64,000 nucleotides of DNA from Combretum micranthum (Eukaryota; Streptophyta; Magnoliopsida; Myrtales; Combretaceae): contig JAMXBD010000168.1 of NCBI GenBank assembly GCA_024138025.1, positions 434,001-498,000 on the forward strand, in the 5' to 3' direction. Positions 24,541 through 36,247 of this stretch are shown here, one piece after another (position 1 is the stretch's first letter; each line of letters begins with the position of its first letter). The notes beneath the pieces were generated by a model, which had not been told where the DNA came from, ran no database searches, and was given only the letters and a program-made list of their open reading frames with translations. The translations under genes were made by a program, and so were the position numbers.

Positions 24541-24952
24541 ATGGGGTCCATGTCTCCGCTATCCTCCTCCTCCCCTTCGTTTCTCTTCTCCACCCTTATC
24601 TCCATAACCACCTCTCCCCATAATGATAGTGTATTAGAACGTATAATCTACCATCCCACCACCATGGACACAACCACTAAAGAAGAAAAGGACAAGATCA
24701 ACGAGCGTGACATTGTCGAGGAGGAAGATTTGTTGAAACGTGCTCTCTTGATCCCACCACAACGGATGCAACCGCCAAAGAAGACGAAGACATGATCAAG
24801 GAGCTCGACATCGTTGAGGAAGAAGATTTGTCAAATAGGACGATAAAGACGATTACAATAAGGGAGCTGCAGACTATTGTAGAACATATATCATGTTTGA
24901 TAAATGCGATATACGTATGGTATACAAATTTCGCATATCTCATTTGGAAGAC
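24541..24952 (+). pseudogene. Degenerate acidic ORF with internal duplication
   Basis: The ATG at 24541 opens an 84-codon frame containing TTKEEKDKINERDIVEEEDL. A second unit about 100 bases downstream, in a different frame, reads TTTDATAKEDEDMIKELDIV then EEEDL and continues to a TAA at 24952. The two units clearly derive from one duplicated segment, and a frameshift separates them. No known family is recognised. GC content is higher than in the flanks. It is most likely a gene fragment or a chance ORF in a duplicated segment. Confidence 0.35.
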
Positions 24953-25661
24953 GTAATTTAAGAATTATATATTGGTGATTAATTTCATTTTGACTTAAAA
25001 TAAGTTATTAATTTCTTTTAGTATCTGAAATAAGAAATTATTTTCAATATGTTGTATGGCGAAAGTCCACCAAATATAACAAGCTTAAATTATGAGTCCT
25101 TGAGGGTCGTGCGATTATGATTTTTTGCCACACTTCAGGAAGTTTTTCCTTATGTAGCACAATTATAAAATATGACTTTCTTTTTTTTTTTTTTCTTGTT
25201 TTTACTTTGGCTCATTATTTATATCATAAGAGGTAAATCAAATAGAAAAGGAAGAATCATGTTTCAATTTAATCTAGAATCTTGCATTGATATTTATCTT
25301 GCGTAAATGCTCTTAGCAAAACATGGGTGGGCGTTAATTTATTTTAGGTTTAGCCTATCAATCATATGATGAGATTTGATTCATGCATCTACAAAGTTGG
25401 GTGTCCTTTCCTTTGGGAAACTTTAGTCCATTTACAAAGAAGGGTTTGGAACAAAAGTAAATGGGCAACTTTGTTATGCAAGATATTCATTCATATCTTA
25501 CTCAATTGGATAGGGAATAGATCAGTTTTGAAGGTCCACATGATAAGATATGGGTATAAAATTTATAGGACTTGCTCTTATGAGATAGGATACAAGTATG
25601 AGATCTCCATACCTAGTATCCATGCTAGAACTTGTACTCTAATATATATAGTGAGTACAAG
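24953..25661. other. Intergenic DNA
   Basis: No supported gene is seen. The 108-codon ORF at 25366-25692 has no recognisable domain and runs into the hAT-type element. T20 is at about 25173-25193. Confidence 0.5.
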
Positions 25662-25745
25662 TAGAGTTGACAATTTATCATCCAATCCATGAATCTAGAT
25701 ATGATAAAACACAATTTTAAAAGGGTCTAGGTAAGTAAAAATCAA

Positions 25746-25844
25746 CACGAATAATAAACAACTCAAACTTGAAAGCGACACAAATAATAAACAACTCAAA
25801 CTTGAAAACGACACGAATAATAAACGGGTCAAAATTGAAAATGA
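25746..25844. repeat. 33-bp minisatellite, three units
   Basis: Units at 25746-25778, 25779-25811 and 25812-25844 each begin CACRAATAATAAAC, and a partial fourth starts CACGAAT. The frame on the minus strand shows an 11-residue repeat as a by-product. Confidence 0.85.
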
Positions 25845-25919
25845 CACGAATTTAAATGTATTCGAATTTAGATTTAGGACCAAAACACATTTACAAATCC
25901 GCAAACCCATTAAAATATA

Positions 25920-26660
25920 TTATTATTTTTTCATATGCCTTTTGTTAAAATATATTTTTTGTATCTAATTAAATTATAAAATGAAAAAGCTATCCATATA
26001 AAAAACAAATTATAATATATGTATAGCATATTATAAATTATATAAACAGACAAAAAACATATACAAAATATAGATCTTATTTATCAAATAAAATATATAT
26101 AATTTATATATTAATAAACGATTAATTTTATTTGCTACATATACAACATATATACATATATATACACAATATACATACCATATAGTAAGTAAACAAATGA
26201 TTTATAACAATTATATGTATAGATATAACACACATATAATTAAATCAATATGTAACGAATATGCTATATATGTTATGGAATATAGATCATATATAACATA
26301 ATATATGAAATATATATTAATATATAAATTATCTTTCTCCATTAAACTATATAATTTATATATAACATTTATAGTTTATAAAGATTATACAAAAAAATAT
26401 ATAACTTAGAGAGTATATATAAACTTTATTCTATGTGTAATATATATCATAGTCAATACATATCACATAACATATATAATAGATATTTATAATATATATG
26501 TGTATATATATAACATATTTATATATATAAATCTACAGGTTATAAACATATAATAACAGATGTTATAATTCATATATTGCATGAATTGAGTATGTTATAT
26601 GTGTGTATGTTCGCAATATAATATATAATTCAATCTACCTAGGATAATAATTATTTTAAT
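25920..26660. repeat. AT-only low-complexity core
   Basis: About 740 bases of TATA/ATATA-type sequence with many short palindromes and very few G or C. It is the core of the hAT-type element. Confidence 0.7.
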
Positions 26661-26907
26661 ACATTAACTTTCCAACATAATATAATATATTTAAATTTTG
26701 GAGGAATTTATATATTTTTATATGTTTTATCAATCACTAAATGGAGTGACACAAGACATCGGACACAATATAATTGATTGGGTCATAGGTTTAGGTTTTC
26801 ATGCACAATTAATAAACAGGTTGAGTCATGATTTAAGGTTTTTCAGATATAAACCCATTTAGACATAGATACGAGACACGATACAGCAACACGAATTGTC
26901 AGCGCTA

Positions 26908-27679
26908 AGTATAAGTATAGTTAAGTTTCAAGATATAATGAACCCATCTTATTATAAATTATAAAATAAAATTAATGAGTAAGAAATAAAATATAATACT
27001 ACATTTTTATATTGAAATTACTTTTATTTAAGCTTCTCATCTATAGATTACCTTCTACAAATTTTTAATTTGGAAAGACTTATTATATTTTATCTTGGAA
27101 GGGTTCATTCTTTTTTATTTTTGAAGAACCTTGTTGTATATATTTGAACTTATAAACTATATAGAAGTGTTTTTTATCTTTTGAAGCTAATTAGTATATA
27201 AGTATTCCAAAATTTTTAAGTTTGGAATTTGTTATAGGTTATACCATTTTGTTTCATATCATTTCAAATAGATTCTACAAGTATTCATCTAGATTTTAAC
27301 TTTCACACATTAACTAATTTCCCATATTATAAAACTTATGATATTAATAAATTACTTTTTAAACTATTTTCCACTGGTTGTTTATTATAAATATATGAAA
27401 ATAAATAATTTTACATGCTACATGAAACTATATACATTATTGTAAACTTAAAATATAAGAAAGAAAAAAAAAATAAAAGTTCCATTAAAAAAATTATAAG
27501 TTCCATAGGGTACCATATACCCTGTAGAATTTATAAGGTATCATGTGAGTATGAGATACTGCATGGTTAGTTTCTAGTAGAAAATATAATACCCTATATC
27601 TTTTAGGGTAGAATAAGAGTAAAGTTTCATACTCACTCACTCTATAGTTGTTCACCCTAGTTTGTAATGTTTAAATCAT
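26908..27679. other. Intergenic AT-rich DNA
   Basis: No gene is visible. The repeated phrase 'taccatataccctgtagaat..aataccctatatctttaggg' (27509-27610) makes a local imperfect repeat. Confidence 0.5.
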
Positions 27680-28009
27680 GGGACAATGTCAAAAATGGTA
27701 TCTAAATTTTCATAAAAAGTTCAATCAGATACCTGAAGTTTGGTTTTAAACAATCTGGTTCCTGAAGCAAGTTTTTACATACATTTTTCTTACCTAATTA
27801 AACTTGCTTCATATTAGAAAATTTTGGTTTTGTACAATTTAGAAAAATGTATGTAAAAACTTATTTCAAGTACCAAATTATTTAAAACCAAACTCCATAT
27901 CCTTATTGAACTTTTTGTGAAAATTCGGGTACCAATTTTTCAAAACCAAATTTTAGGTACCTAATTAAACTTTTTGTGAAAATTCAGATATCATTTTTTA
28001 CAATAACCC
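27680..28009. mobile_element. Mutator-like MITE, copy 1 (330 bp)
   Basis: Long terminal inverted repeats of about 55 bases start GGGACAATGTCAAAAATGG on the left; on the right the reverse complement starts GGGTTATTGTAAAAAATGA. The next part of each arm (TATCTAAATTTTC / TATCTGAATTTTC) also matches. The 9-mers TTAAATCAT (27671-27679) and TTAAATTAT (28010-28018) flank it, 8 of 9 identical. Long inverted repeats with a 9-bp duplication indicate the Mutator superfamily. Confidence 0.7.
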
Positions 28010-28267
28010 TTAAATTATTATCAAAGTTTTTCCAATTTTATGTATGGAAATTTAAATTAATAAATATAGTACTCTATTGAATTTTTATCTATCATTTAAA
28101 ATTCAAGTTGCTAAATGTCAATATTCAATCAAACATTTGCATGTTCAATTTTATATCTAAAATTTGGTATTCATAAGTATTATAAGTTTTTGCTTATCAA
28201 ATTATTATTGTTATCATCTATTGAATGACATAAAAAGCACAATTCATTAAGAAATTAAAGTATAGAT

Positions 28268-28470
28268 GATTAAAGGTTCCATTAAGTATAAGAGCTCCAT
28301 GGTCATCAACAGACTGTCCAGTCAACCATCTAACCATTAAAATAAATATATTGATTGAAATATTAATTATTTTAGTAATTCGATCACGAATAAATATGGT
28401 ATGAACCGTTGGATGTACTATCAAAATTAATGACAAGACCGTAGAATTTCCCATGAAGTTTAACACTTCT
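28268..28470 (+). repeat. Dispersed ~180-bp repeat, copy 2
   Basis: Collinear with 24055-24236, sharing CATCTAACCATTAAAATAAA, TTTTAGTAATTCGATCACGA, CCGTTGGAT and AAAATTAATGACAAGACC. Unknown class. Confidence 0.6.
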
Positions 28471-29190
28471 TTAGTTTTGAAATTAAAAGAGTGAATTACA
28501 CTAACATCCTCATAAGCTTTGTGAGATGTTTTATTTATTAAAATAAAATAAATAGTCTCCAAAAATATTAAGTCTAACATTTTAAAAAAAAAAAAGAAAA
28601 TGTTAATATCGACCATCCTTATAATTTTTTTTAATCACATTTTTAAAATACAACAATAACATTAGATAATATCAACATCAGCTCAGCACCTAACATTTCA
28701 AAATCTGATAGGTATCTCCTAAAAATATCAGTATTTAATATTAACATTTTCAATAAATATTTGTTATATTTTCAAAATTCAAAACTCCCCCACAATAAAC
28801 AAACAAAAGGGACTCGGTGGCAATACGTCACATAAACCATACTACAGGATAACAAAAGATGCCAGATAAATTATAGATTTTGACGTTGATCCTTCAGACA
28901 TATATAATTACATATTTCTACTTTAATGAAAATGTTTATTTATTAAGAGAAGCTTTATTTGGTGGATATGAATCTTTAGATAAAACAGAAACATCACTTT
29001 GACAAAAGGACAGAAGTACAACATGGGATGGAGCAACTTGTCTATTGATTATTTGATGAAATGTCTCCAGGTAGATCTGATTATGTTTCCCCTTTGGCTA
29101 ATTCAAGATAGATCTAATTTATCCTCCTTAGCAACCTTGATTTGTGGAGGTGGGGCAATCGCCTATTGAGAATTATCTTTAACTTTATAT
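28471..29190. other. Intergenic DNA
   Basis: No gene is seen. The minus-strand ORF at 28218-28616 overlaps the dispersed repeat and has no domain. Confidence 0.6.
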
Positions 29191-29287
29191 TTTTTTTTCA
29201 CTATTACAATAGATAAGGAGATTCAAATCCGATATATCTCATTTGAGATACCACGAAAAAGATCACTACGCTATCAAAACTATTGGC
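29191..29287 (-). mobile_element. tRNA-derived SINE with long TSD
   Basis: Read on the minus strand it begins GCCAATAG, has an A-box-like TAGCGTAGTGA and a B-box-like GGATTTGAATCTCC about 40 bases on, and ends in an A-rich tail (T run at 29191-29198 on plus). ATCTTTAACTTTATAT (29175-29190) on one side and ATCTTTTAACTTTATAT (29288-29304) on the other form a 16-17 bp target duplication with one indel. That is the signature of LINE-mediated retroposition. It is related to the copy at about 36725-36828. Confidence 0.7.
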
Positions 29288-29304
29288 ATCTTTTAACTTT
29301 ATAT

Positions 29305-32160
29305 TTAAATGCATTTATAGATGAAATTCGTTTGATTTAAACAATTGTTTATTAATCAAACAGGAAAAAGTGAATGCATGCATGTATAAGGGTTGAGCTA
29401 AATCAACTATAATTGATGGATATATAGTTTTTTTTTTTTTTAATTCTAGTTTTGCCTTTAATTTTTTTTTTTTTTTTTTTGGGTTTAGGTTTCTTAATAT
29501 TTAATTATTTTCGAAAGTGCAATGTGATCAAACAGGACCATAGCATATCTTTTTTAAGTTGATGGGATATAGCATTATATTTATCATATTTTTTATAAGT
29601 TAAAGACGGTAAAACGCACAATGTAAAAACTTGAAGGACCTTATTATTATTTCTGAGAATATAATAGAAGGCACACAATAGCATTTTAAGAATGAGAGGA
29701 TTAAGAAAAAAAGGTACATGTATTTGGTTTTCAAAATAGGTTGTTTGTGTTTTATTTTTTAATAAAGAGATAAACTTATATTTTCTAATTTTGTATTGAC
29801 AATATATAATAACACATGTCAAGTTTTTTATTAGTTCATCTATTATTATTAGCCAAATCCTTTCCTGGTATCAAGAAAAAAAAATCATATAATGATATAG
29901 AGAGGTTATTTTATTAAACTGTTACCAGACAAGCAATTATCTCTCTGTTTTTTTTTTTCACACAGGCAGGTATCATCTTCCCAAGTATATAATTAATTAA
30001 ATAAGATAACATTATTAAATATATCTATTTATACAATCTAATAAAAACAAACAATAAAATTGTCGAACAAGAGAAAACAAAAGTAAAAATGGTTAGCCCA
30101 TTCTTCTTCCAATCCAAGAGAAAAATATGTGATAAACACCACATGAATATATACATGATGTTTAATAATTTTCTAACATATAGACAATGAAAGAGCAAGC
30201 TGCCCTGTACACTTTAAAAAAATAATAAATGAATAAAAAGTAGATGACTGAAAAATCCAGTGATCAAGTTGGTTGGATCGTGCAATCCATTCAAGGATTT
30301 TTCTTTTTATTTTCTGGATTTTCTTTCCTTTTCTTGTTTTATGCATTTTATATAAATATTTTTAATGAATTTATTTTAATTATATAATTTTATTATAATA
30401 ATTAACTCAAATCCATCGTAACATTACACATGTTCCCTAATTAGCATTATCGCTCAATATTATAATACAAGCTTCTTCTTTTTTATTTGTTGTTTTTCAA
30501 AAAGCAAAACACGAGCCAACTCTTTGAAGAGTCTCAAAAACACATGTTGCTCTTTTTTATATATTTTAATTTTTTTATGATCTTTCCTTTTATTATTTTT
30601 CCGGAAGGCATGGGTAAATTTTTGCTGAAAAGCATGACTCATGCCACTCTTACTTAGATTTAACTTCATCTCCCCAAACCAAAACCTTATAATTCATTTG
30701 ATATAAACACTATCGACTATCGTTTTTTGTATAAATCCAAATCTTTTGCCAATTATAATATATAAAAAAGAAGTCGCATCCTGCATGCTGTCAACCTACC
30801 ATATTTAGTTTATACATTCGGTTTTGGATCATCTTGGATTCTCATTTCATGGAATTAAAGATGGCAAACTTCGTTCTTATACGTCAGGCGAAGATGCGAC
30901 GTGAAGAACATGGAGAAACTATTATTTGGGCCGGATTTTTGACGATTCCAATTTTGCTTGGGCCAGTGAGATATGGCATAATATCACCAGACTTAACTCG
31001 ACTACACCCAAAAGCTTTTAGGGAAAGAAAAACACGTACATGCACAAGTCAAATTTATCGAATGCAGCATTCATCAGGCATCACCACCAGCTACTCGCGC
31101 TGTCACATTACGATATAGGTAACACCAGTCAAGTTATAAGTGAACTTACTATGGGTTTAAGCTTGAGATTAAGAAATTTTCTCATAATAATAGACCAATC
31201 CAAGGTTTTTCTGAAGTCCTGAGAATAAGCGCAAGAACATCATGCTTACTGGGAGTCTGATTCAGTCACTCAATCGCAATCCAGCTCACTGGAACAAGAT
31301 GTACATGACTGAAATCTACTCGCTGGCTATTCGTTCGTTTATGCATCTTAAGCTCATTTTTCCGTTCTTGAATAGACGACTTTTCAAGTTGCTTATTTTT
31401 AGATTACTTATATCTAACAGCGTTTTTTGTGCTTTTTTAAAAAATATAAATATTTTCTTCCTTTTCCCCATCAGTCAAGCCAAACTCGAATATAACTCAA
31501 GCTTCAACACATTTAACTTAACCTAAGCTAATTCAGTTTAAATATTAATCAAACTTAAATTGAGTTCAAATATTAAAATGGTATTAAATAAGAGAACAAT
31601 CACTCATATAATCCCAGCATAAACAAGTCCATTTAAAAAATGCTACTCCAGGTCTCGTCCGGGCTTAAAATTCTAAATCCGACTGAAGCTCCAATTTTGA
31701 ATTTTCAAATAAGCTCAGCATTGCATTAGCTTCATGTGAATCATTTATAACTCTACATGGAACCAAAGCTTATAAACAAGTCGGACGACCATCGTGAGAG
31801 CACATGACTAGTTAGGCAAAATAGAACGAAGCAATATACTGGAAAGGAAAAAATTGCTCCGCCGTCGATATGTCCATTTAGAGCAATGAATGACATTCCC
31901 AGGCACGAACCGAATTGCAACATGCAGATTTATTCTTCGATCGAAAACATGCAGACCTTCGGGCACCTATCACCTGGAACAATGCATCGCACCAAAGATA
32001 TTGCCCGCAGCAACCGAATAAAGACTCGAATACAAAAAACGATTTTTGAGCTGAAAAGTCCCTGATACCAGAAAATTTCTGTTTTATACTAATTTTGTAC
32101 TACGCTTTCAACATCTAATCCAACGTTACGGACAGAAAAATATATAAACATATAATCTCA
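29305..32160. other. Intergenic DNA
   Basis: No supported gene is seen. A T23 run is at 29461-29480 and a T-rich stretch at 29430-29441. 30781-31220 and 31860-32050 are less AT-rich and hold short ORFs (for example 30834-31118) with no recognisable domain. They could be remnants or part of a transcript downstream of the ATP synthase gene. Confidence 0.5.
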
Positions 32161-32291
32161 CATCAAATCACGGGGCAACAGCCTCTGAAACCCCCGCACC
32201 ACTGCGACAGGAGGGGACGAGCCCATACGTTATTGTCACTCTAATTCATATGGCGAGAGCATATCACTGACAGGGAACCTTTTCTCACTTT

Positions 32292-32310
32292 CACTTCAAA
32301 AATTGAAGTG
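32292..32310 (-). other. Hairpin in probable 3' UTR
   Basis: CACTTCAA and TTGAAGTG form an 8-bp perfect stem with a 3-nt A loop, about 320 bases downstream of the ATP synthase stop. No run of T follows on the sense strand, so it is not a classical terminator; its role is unknown. Confidence 0.4.
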
Positions 32311-32627
32311 ATTGTCATCCCACCAAGGAAACCATCAATTTTATACACAAGACAATTGGAGAATACCGAAAAACGATAGTGGCCATTTGAATGAAACATT
32401 CAGCAATAAGGAACTAATTCTGCAAACATCATTGTGACAAAACCATACAGAAAAACAAGTGATGGCCATGTATGCCTGGATTAGTAATTCTTGAAAGGTA
32501 AAAAAAATAAAAAATCTACACGCATTGGGCAAAATCCGTTTTATAGGTTATAACAAGTTGGTAAAACTCTACCGCCATTATTCAGCCTCCATCATTTGGC
32601 AATGAAAAACAAAAAAAAAAATTCCCT

Positions 32628-35600
32628 CTAATGATGAGCCTTAGCTTCAGCTTTAGCATGAGACTTTGCCTTCGCCTGGCATATATAAGACAGCAGCACA
32701 TATTAAGTAGTGTATCAGAGAGACAGAACTAAAAGATGACATGAAATTACACATGGTGGGTTAAAAATGCATGATTACTGCACGTTCTGGGTGCGAATAT
32801 GCATTGATATTGCTGCTTAGGAAAAGCCCACAGTAGCATACCTTTCCTTTCAAGTACAAAAGGTACAATTACACATCTATGGGACTCAAAAAAACACACA
32901 CCATATATGGATATGGAAAGGGGCAACTACAGTATAAAAGCAACAATTAGACGGTTTAAGGGTCTATTGGGTAGTCTGATTTTCATCTATATCTATATGT
33001 ATCTAATCTACATCTATAATTTATCTATATCTTATTTGTATTTGATCTGTTTGATCATATTATGAGTAAAAATGTCCGTTTTTCATCTATATATGTTTCT
33101 TGATAAACATCTTTTTGAAAACAATAAAAATAAGATATCAAAAACAACAAAAAAAAAAAAAAAAGAAAAAGATGAAACAAACAGACCCTAAGTAACAATT
33201 TAACTTCCACCCGTTAAACTATGATGCATGTGATGTTAGTCTCTTAGATTCAAATAAAGTTATTACCCCAAATTCACACAAGAGATGGCACACAATAAGG
33301 ACACTTGCTTGTTTTATTAAAGAAGCAACACGTTGCTCATGCAAACAACATTAGCAGGCACCAAGACAATATTTGTTAAGAGAGCAACCTTTCCAATTTC
33401 CATGATACTACTTTTCATCAAGTGTTTCATCATTTTATTGGAATTAATAAATACACACTTATTGGACCCTTGCCCTATCCCGCACATGTGGTAGTATACC
33501 TTCCTTTGGTTTAATGAATTTTTTGAATTAAACAAAGAAAATAAATAAATAAATACACACTTATTAAGTGTGTAATCATTATTGGACCCATTTTTCAGCA
33601 CTCTACTTAAAATTACTGAAAGCCCCTTGCTTTCTTCCTCCTTCAGCCACACTCCCATTAAGCTCAAAACCTGTTCCTAAACCTGATTTTTTTCTTACAA
33701 CATTAGATAACTTTCTATTTATAAATTTTGACTAAACAAGTTCAAGTACTGCATACACCATAAGAAAGTAAGAACCAATTTCCTTCAACCCTAAAATCAA
33801 ACACTTGCATTGCTAGGAGGGCCTGTAATTATGGGTTGTTAAATGTCTATAGGAATGCACTACAATTTTGGTCCAGGATCAAAATATTTATTGAAGAAAA
33901 TCAAAAGGGCTGCCACACCAAAAAAGTATAATCTGGAACAAAAAATTGCAACTGGCAGGCATTGAGCAAACGTGCAAAAAGTCAGAATAAATGTTAGAAG
34001 CCAAAAGATATTCAAAATTCATGGAAAATAGTGTAAAATTCTTAGTAAGTGATGAATAACTCACCTACTTCATACTTAGTGAGGGGGCAAAGAACTAAAG
34101 CTAAGAGGCTTTTTAAATAGTCTTAGATACAGGGGGATTTTAAAATAGACTTCCAATGCAGATGGCGAGTTGCTTAAAAAAACTAATAAATAAAGCGAAC
34201 ATCTAAAATATCCTTTTCAGTAAATTTGGGAGTATAATTTACATTTTAGGAGTTGAGAGAATAAACGCCCTAGTTAAAGGACAAAATTCAATTTTCCCAA
34301 AATTATAATAATGATATCCACATCAAACCATTCATCGTCAATAGGAAAGAGTCTTCCTCGGAAAATGAGTGGTGTGTGTAGCAGATGTAGCTGTCTAAAG
34401 ACAAGAATTCTAGCATTATATAAATTTGATCATTTAAGAGTCAACAGTCTTCATATTATCATGAAGTCAAAAGAGGTCTTTACCCAAAAAGTCAAGAAAG
34501 GTAATCCTTCTAAATTGATGATTACAACCCAAAAAATATGGCATAATCAACATCTTGTCTATGATAAAAATGAACTTCAAGAGTACAACTTAATAAAAAA
34601 GCAACTGTGCATACTTCTCCAATACAGCCCATAACAACCTGAAAATACTATCATCTAGTAATGACCATCAATCCTATTTTTAACCATCATAATCTAGCAA
34701 TCTCACCCATGTCTCAACAAATTTAATAAAACTTACCCAGAAAACCAAATGAAACACATCTGGGTACATTAAAAAGCAGCTAGATACAGATTCTCATCTG
34801 AATTAATCTAGAGCTGTTTGTTAAAACAGAAACCTTGAAAAGAAGTGTAGTTTTCCGGAAAGTGGTACCATTATGCCAGGCAGATGAACACATGGACGTA
34901 ACTAACAATCAAAGTTCCTGCTAAAATGAGGGTTCACATTCTTGGCTTGGCTCATATAAACAAGCTAATAGTCAATTGCCTTGGCAGTGTATGGGGTAAT
35001 ATTATTAAAATATTCCATTAAAAGATTTTAGATATATTAAAGAACTGTTCCACTGACCTAAAATCTAGTCCAGTAAGCATTACTGTTAACAATGACAAAC
35101 TATCGTATTTACCACACAATTATCATCATTTTCTGTTTGAAAACACAAGCAAGAGGTAGAGCATCAAATAGCCATGAATTTGCAGCAGGAAATGCAGGTG
35201 CATAACACACACACACACACACACAGAGATGGGGATGCAGAGACACACAGAGAGATGGCACATGAAGCCTATTTAACTGGCATGATCGAAGATTGAATAG
35301 GGAGAAAAATACAGCCACCGTACTAGAACTGGCTGATAAAAAAGCCCTCTATTCTCCATTTTCTACTGTTTCAATATACCATATCCTTCAATAAGATTAT
35401 GCTAGGAAAACTTTCTTGGATGAAGCGCTGCCAGGCAGCATTAGTAAAACAATTGCCTTGAATGTGTCAAGAATACAACAATTAGTGAAAGCTATCTTCC
35501 GCACACGCTTTTTCAACCATTTATATATTGTTCTTTGTATTTGCGTGTGTTAGTGCTCAGCAGTCTTATATATTTCCATCTAGAGCTAGCTTAATTAGTC

Positions 35601-36172
35601 CTTTTTCATTAAATTGTGCTCATGAGGACGATACATAAGCAACCAACTAATGAATAGATAAGAAATTCTACAAAAGCAATGTCTTATTAAACACATACAA
35701 ATTCAATATCCGACACCACAAGTAACTCCAATCCACCAATTCTGTGCACACTCCATTCTTAAAAAAGAATCAATGACAATGCACTAAACCAACTAAGGTA
35801 TCCAAGCCGACTGCCTAATTCCACCATAAACTCACGGTTTCTTTCCTAACTTCTCGGGACATATATCAACGAATCATCAAACACGAACAACTAATCAAAA
35901 TCAAACATAAACAAGAACAGTCTAACCAGAGTTACCTTGACATACTTAAACTTTAGGTTTCCATACACAAGACCGAAAGTAAACGCCGAGGCACGAGCCA
36001 CCTATGATACCAAATCGATCAAGAGAGAATTGTTAGAAATTAGCTCAATACGCAAGTCAAAACAAGTAATAAGCCAATAGAACGGAACACTATCAGATCT
36101 AGAAGCTTCGACCGAGAGAGATACCAGAGCGAGAGTGCTAGTGCCGGAGTAAGGGCCTGGGGGCGGTGCCAT
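32628..36172 (-). CDS. Mitochondrial ATP synthase subunit e (53 aa)
   Basis: Three coding exons join in phase 0: 36172-36125, 36001-35936 and 32675-32628, encoding 16, 22 and 15 residues plus TAG. Donors are CTG|GTATCT and AAG|GTAACT; acceptors are ATAG|GTGG and CCAG|GCGA. The product starts MAPPPGPYSGTSTLALVARA, continues SAFTFGLVYGNLKFKYVK, and ends AKAKSHAKAEAKAHH. This matches the small plant proteins annotated as ATP synthase E chain (family ATP-synt_E) in length and throughout. Subunit e is a single-helix inner-membrane protein of F1Fo ATP synthase that helps form dimers. The helix is about residues 13-32 and holds the GxxxG dimer motif (G26, G30), followed by a basic, Ala-rich tail. 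Intron 1 is 123 bp. Intron 2 is 3260 bp, very large for so small a gene, and holds a MITE. The gene is intact as read. Confidence 0.9.
32959..33189. mobile_element. MITE-like element in intron 2
   Basis: The left end AGGGTCTATTGGGTAG and the right end CAAACAGACCCT are inverted repeats. Inside each arm lie TTTCATCTATAT on the left and AAAGATGAAAC on the right. The core is AT-rich with repeated 'ATCTATA' phrases. A target duplication is not clear, so the superfamily is uncertain. Confidence 0.5.
35205..35225. repeat. (AC)n microsatellite
   Basis: About ten AC dinucleotides in intron 2 of the ATP synthase gene. Confidence 0.9.
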
Positions 36173-36213
36173 GGTGTATGAAGGAGGGGAAGAAAGAGAG
36201 AGGGACGAGAGGC

Positions 36214-36247
36214 TGGGCTTGGAAGAGAGCGTTTATACAAAACCCTA
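36214..36247 (-). promoter_or_regulatory. Site II and telo-box motifs upstream of ATP synthase gene
   Basis: TGGGCT (36214-36219) and the telo-box AAACCCTA (36240-36247) lie 42 and 68 bases upstream of the start codon. A second TGGGCT is at 36484-36489. Site II elements (TGGGCC/T) with telo-boxes are known in promoters of plant nuclear genes for oxidative phosphorylation and translation, which fits this gene. Whether they lie before or inside the transcript leader is not visible. Confidence 0.5.

Larger units (their letters stand above)
25662..26907. mobile_element. hAT-type non-autonomous element (1246 bp)
   Basis: The ends are TAGAGTTGACAATT on the left and AATTGTCAGCGCTA on the right, an inverted terminal repeat. 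The flanks AGTACAAG (25654-25661) and AGTATAAG (26908-26915) match at 7 of 8. The subterminal regions are rich in CACGA- and GGGTC-type motifs. The centre (25920-26650) is almost pure AT. A 33-bp minisatellite of three units lies at 25746-25844. There is no transposase. This is a different family from the MITEs at 9464 and 12906. Confidence 0.7.
32676..35935 (-). other. 3.26 kb intron 2 of ATP synthase subunit e
   Basis: The intron runs from GTAACTCTGG (35935 down) to ATATATGCCAG (ending at 32676). It is non-coding. It contains a MITE-like element at 32959-33189, an A16 run at 33151-33165, an (AC)n microsatellite at 35205-35225 and several short ORFs (33317-33667 minus, 34311-34634 plus) without domains. 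Two copies of the phrase AAATACACACTTATT at 33447 and 33551, each near TTGGACCC, form a local repeat. Confidence 0.85.

Noticed and set aside
25366..25692. 108-codon plus-strand ORF
   Set aside because: No domain, and its end lies in the hAT-type element; judged a chance ORF.
30834..31526. Three overlapping 60-94 codon ORFs on plus strand
   Set aside because: No recognisable domain, no consistent frame, and no splice pattern joining them into a longer protein.
33317..33667. 116-codon minus-strand ORF
   Set aside because: It lies inside intron 2 of the ATP synthase gene, has no domain, and part of it derives from a local direct repeat.
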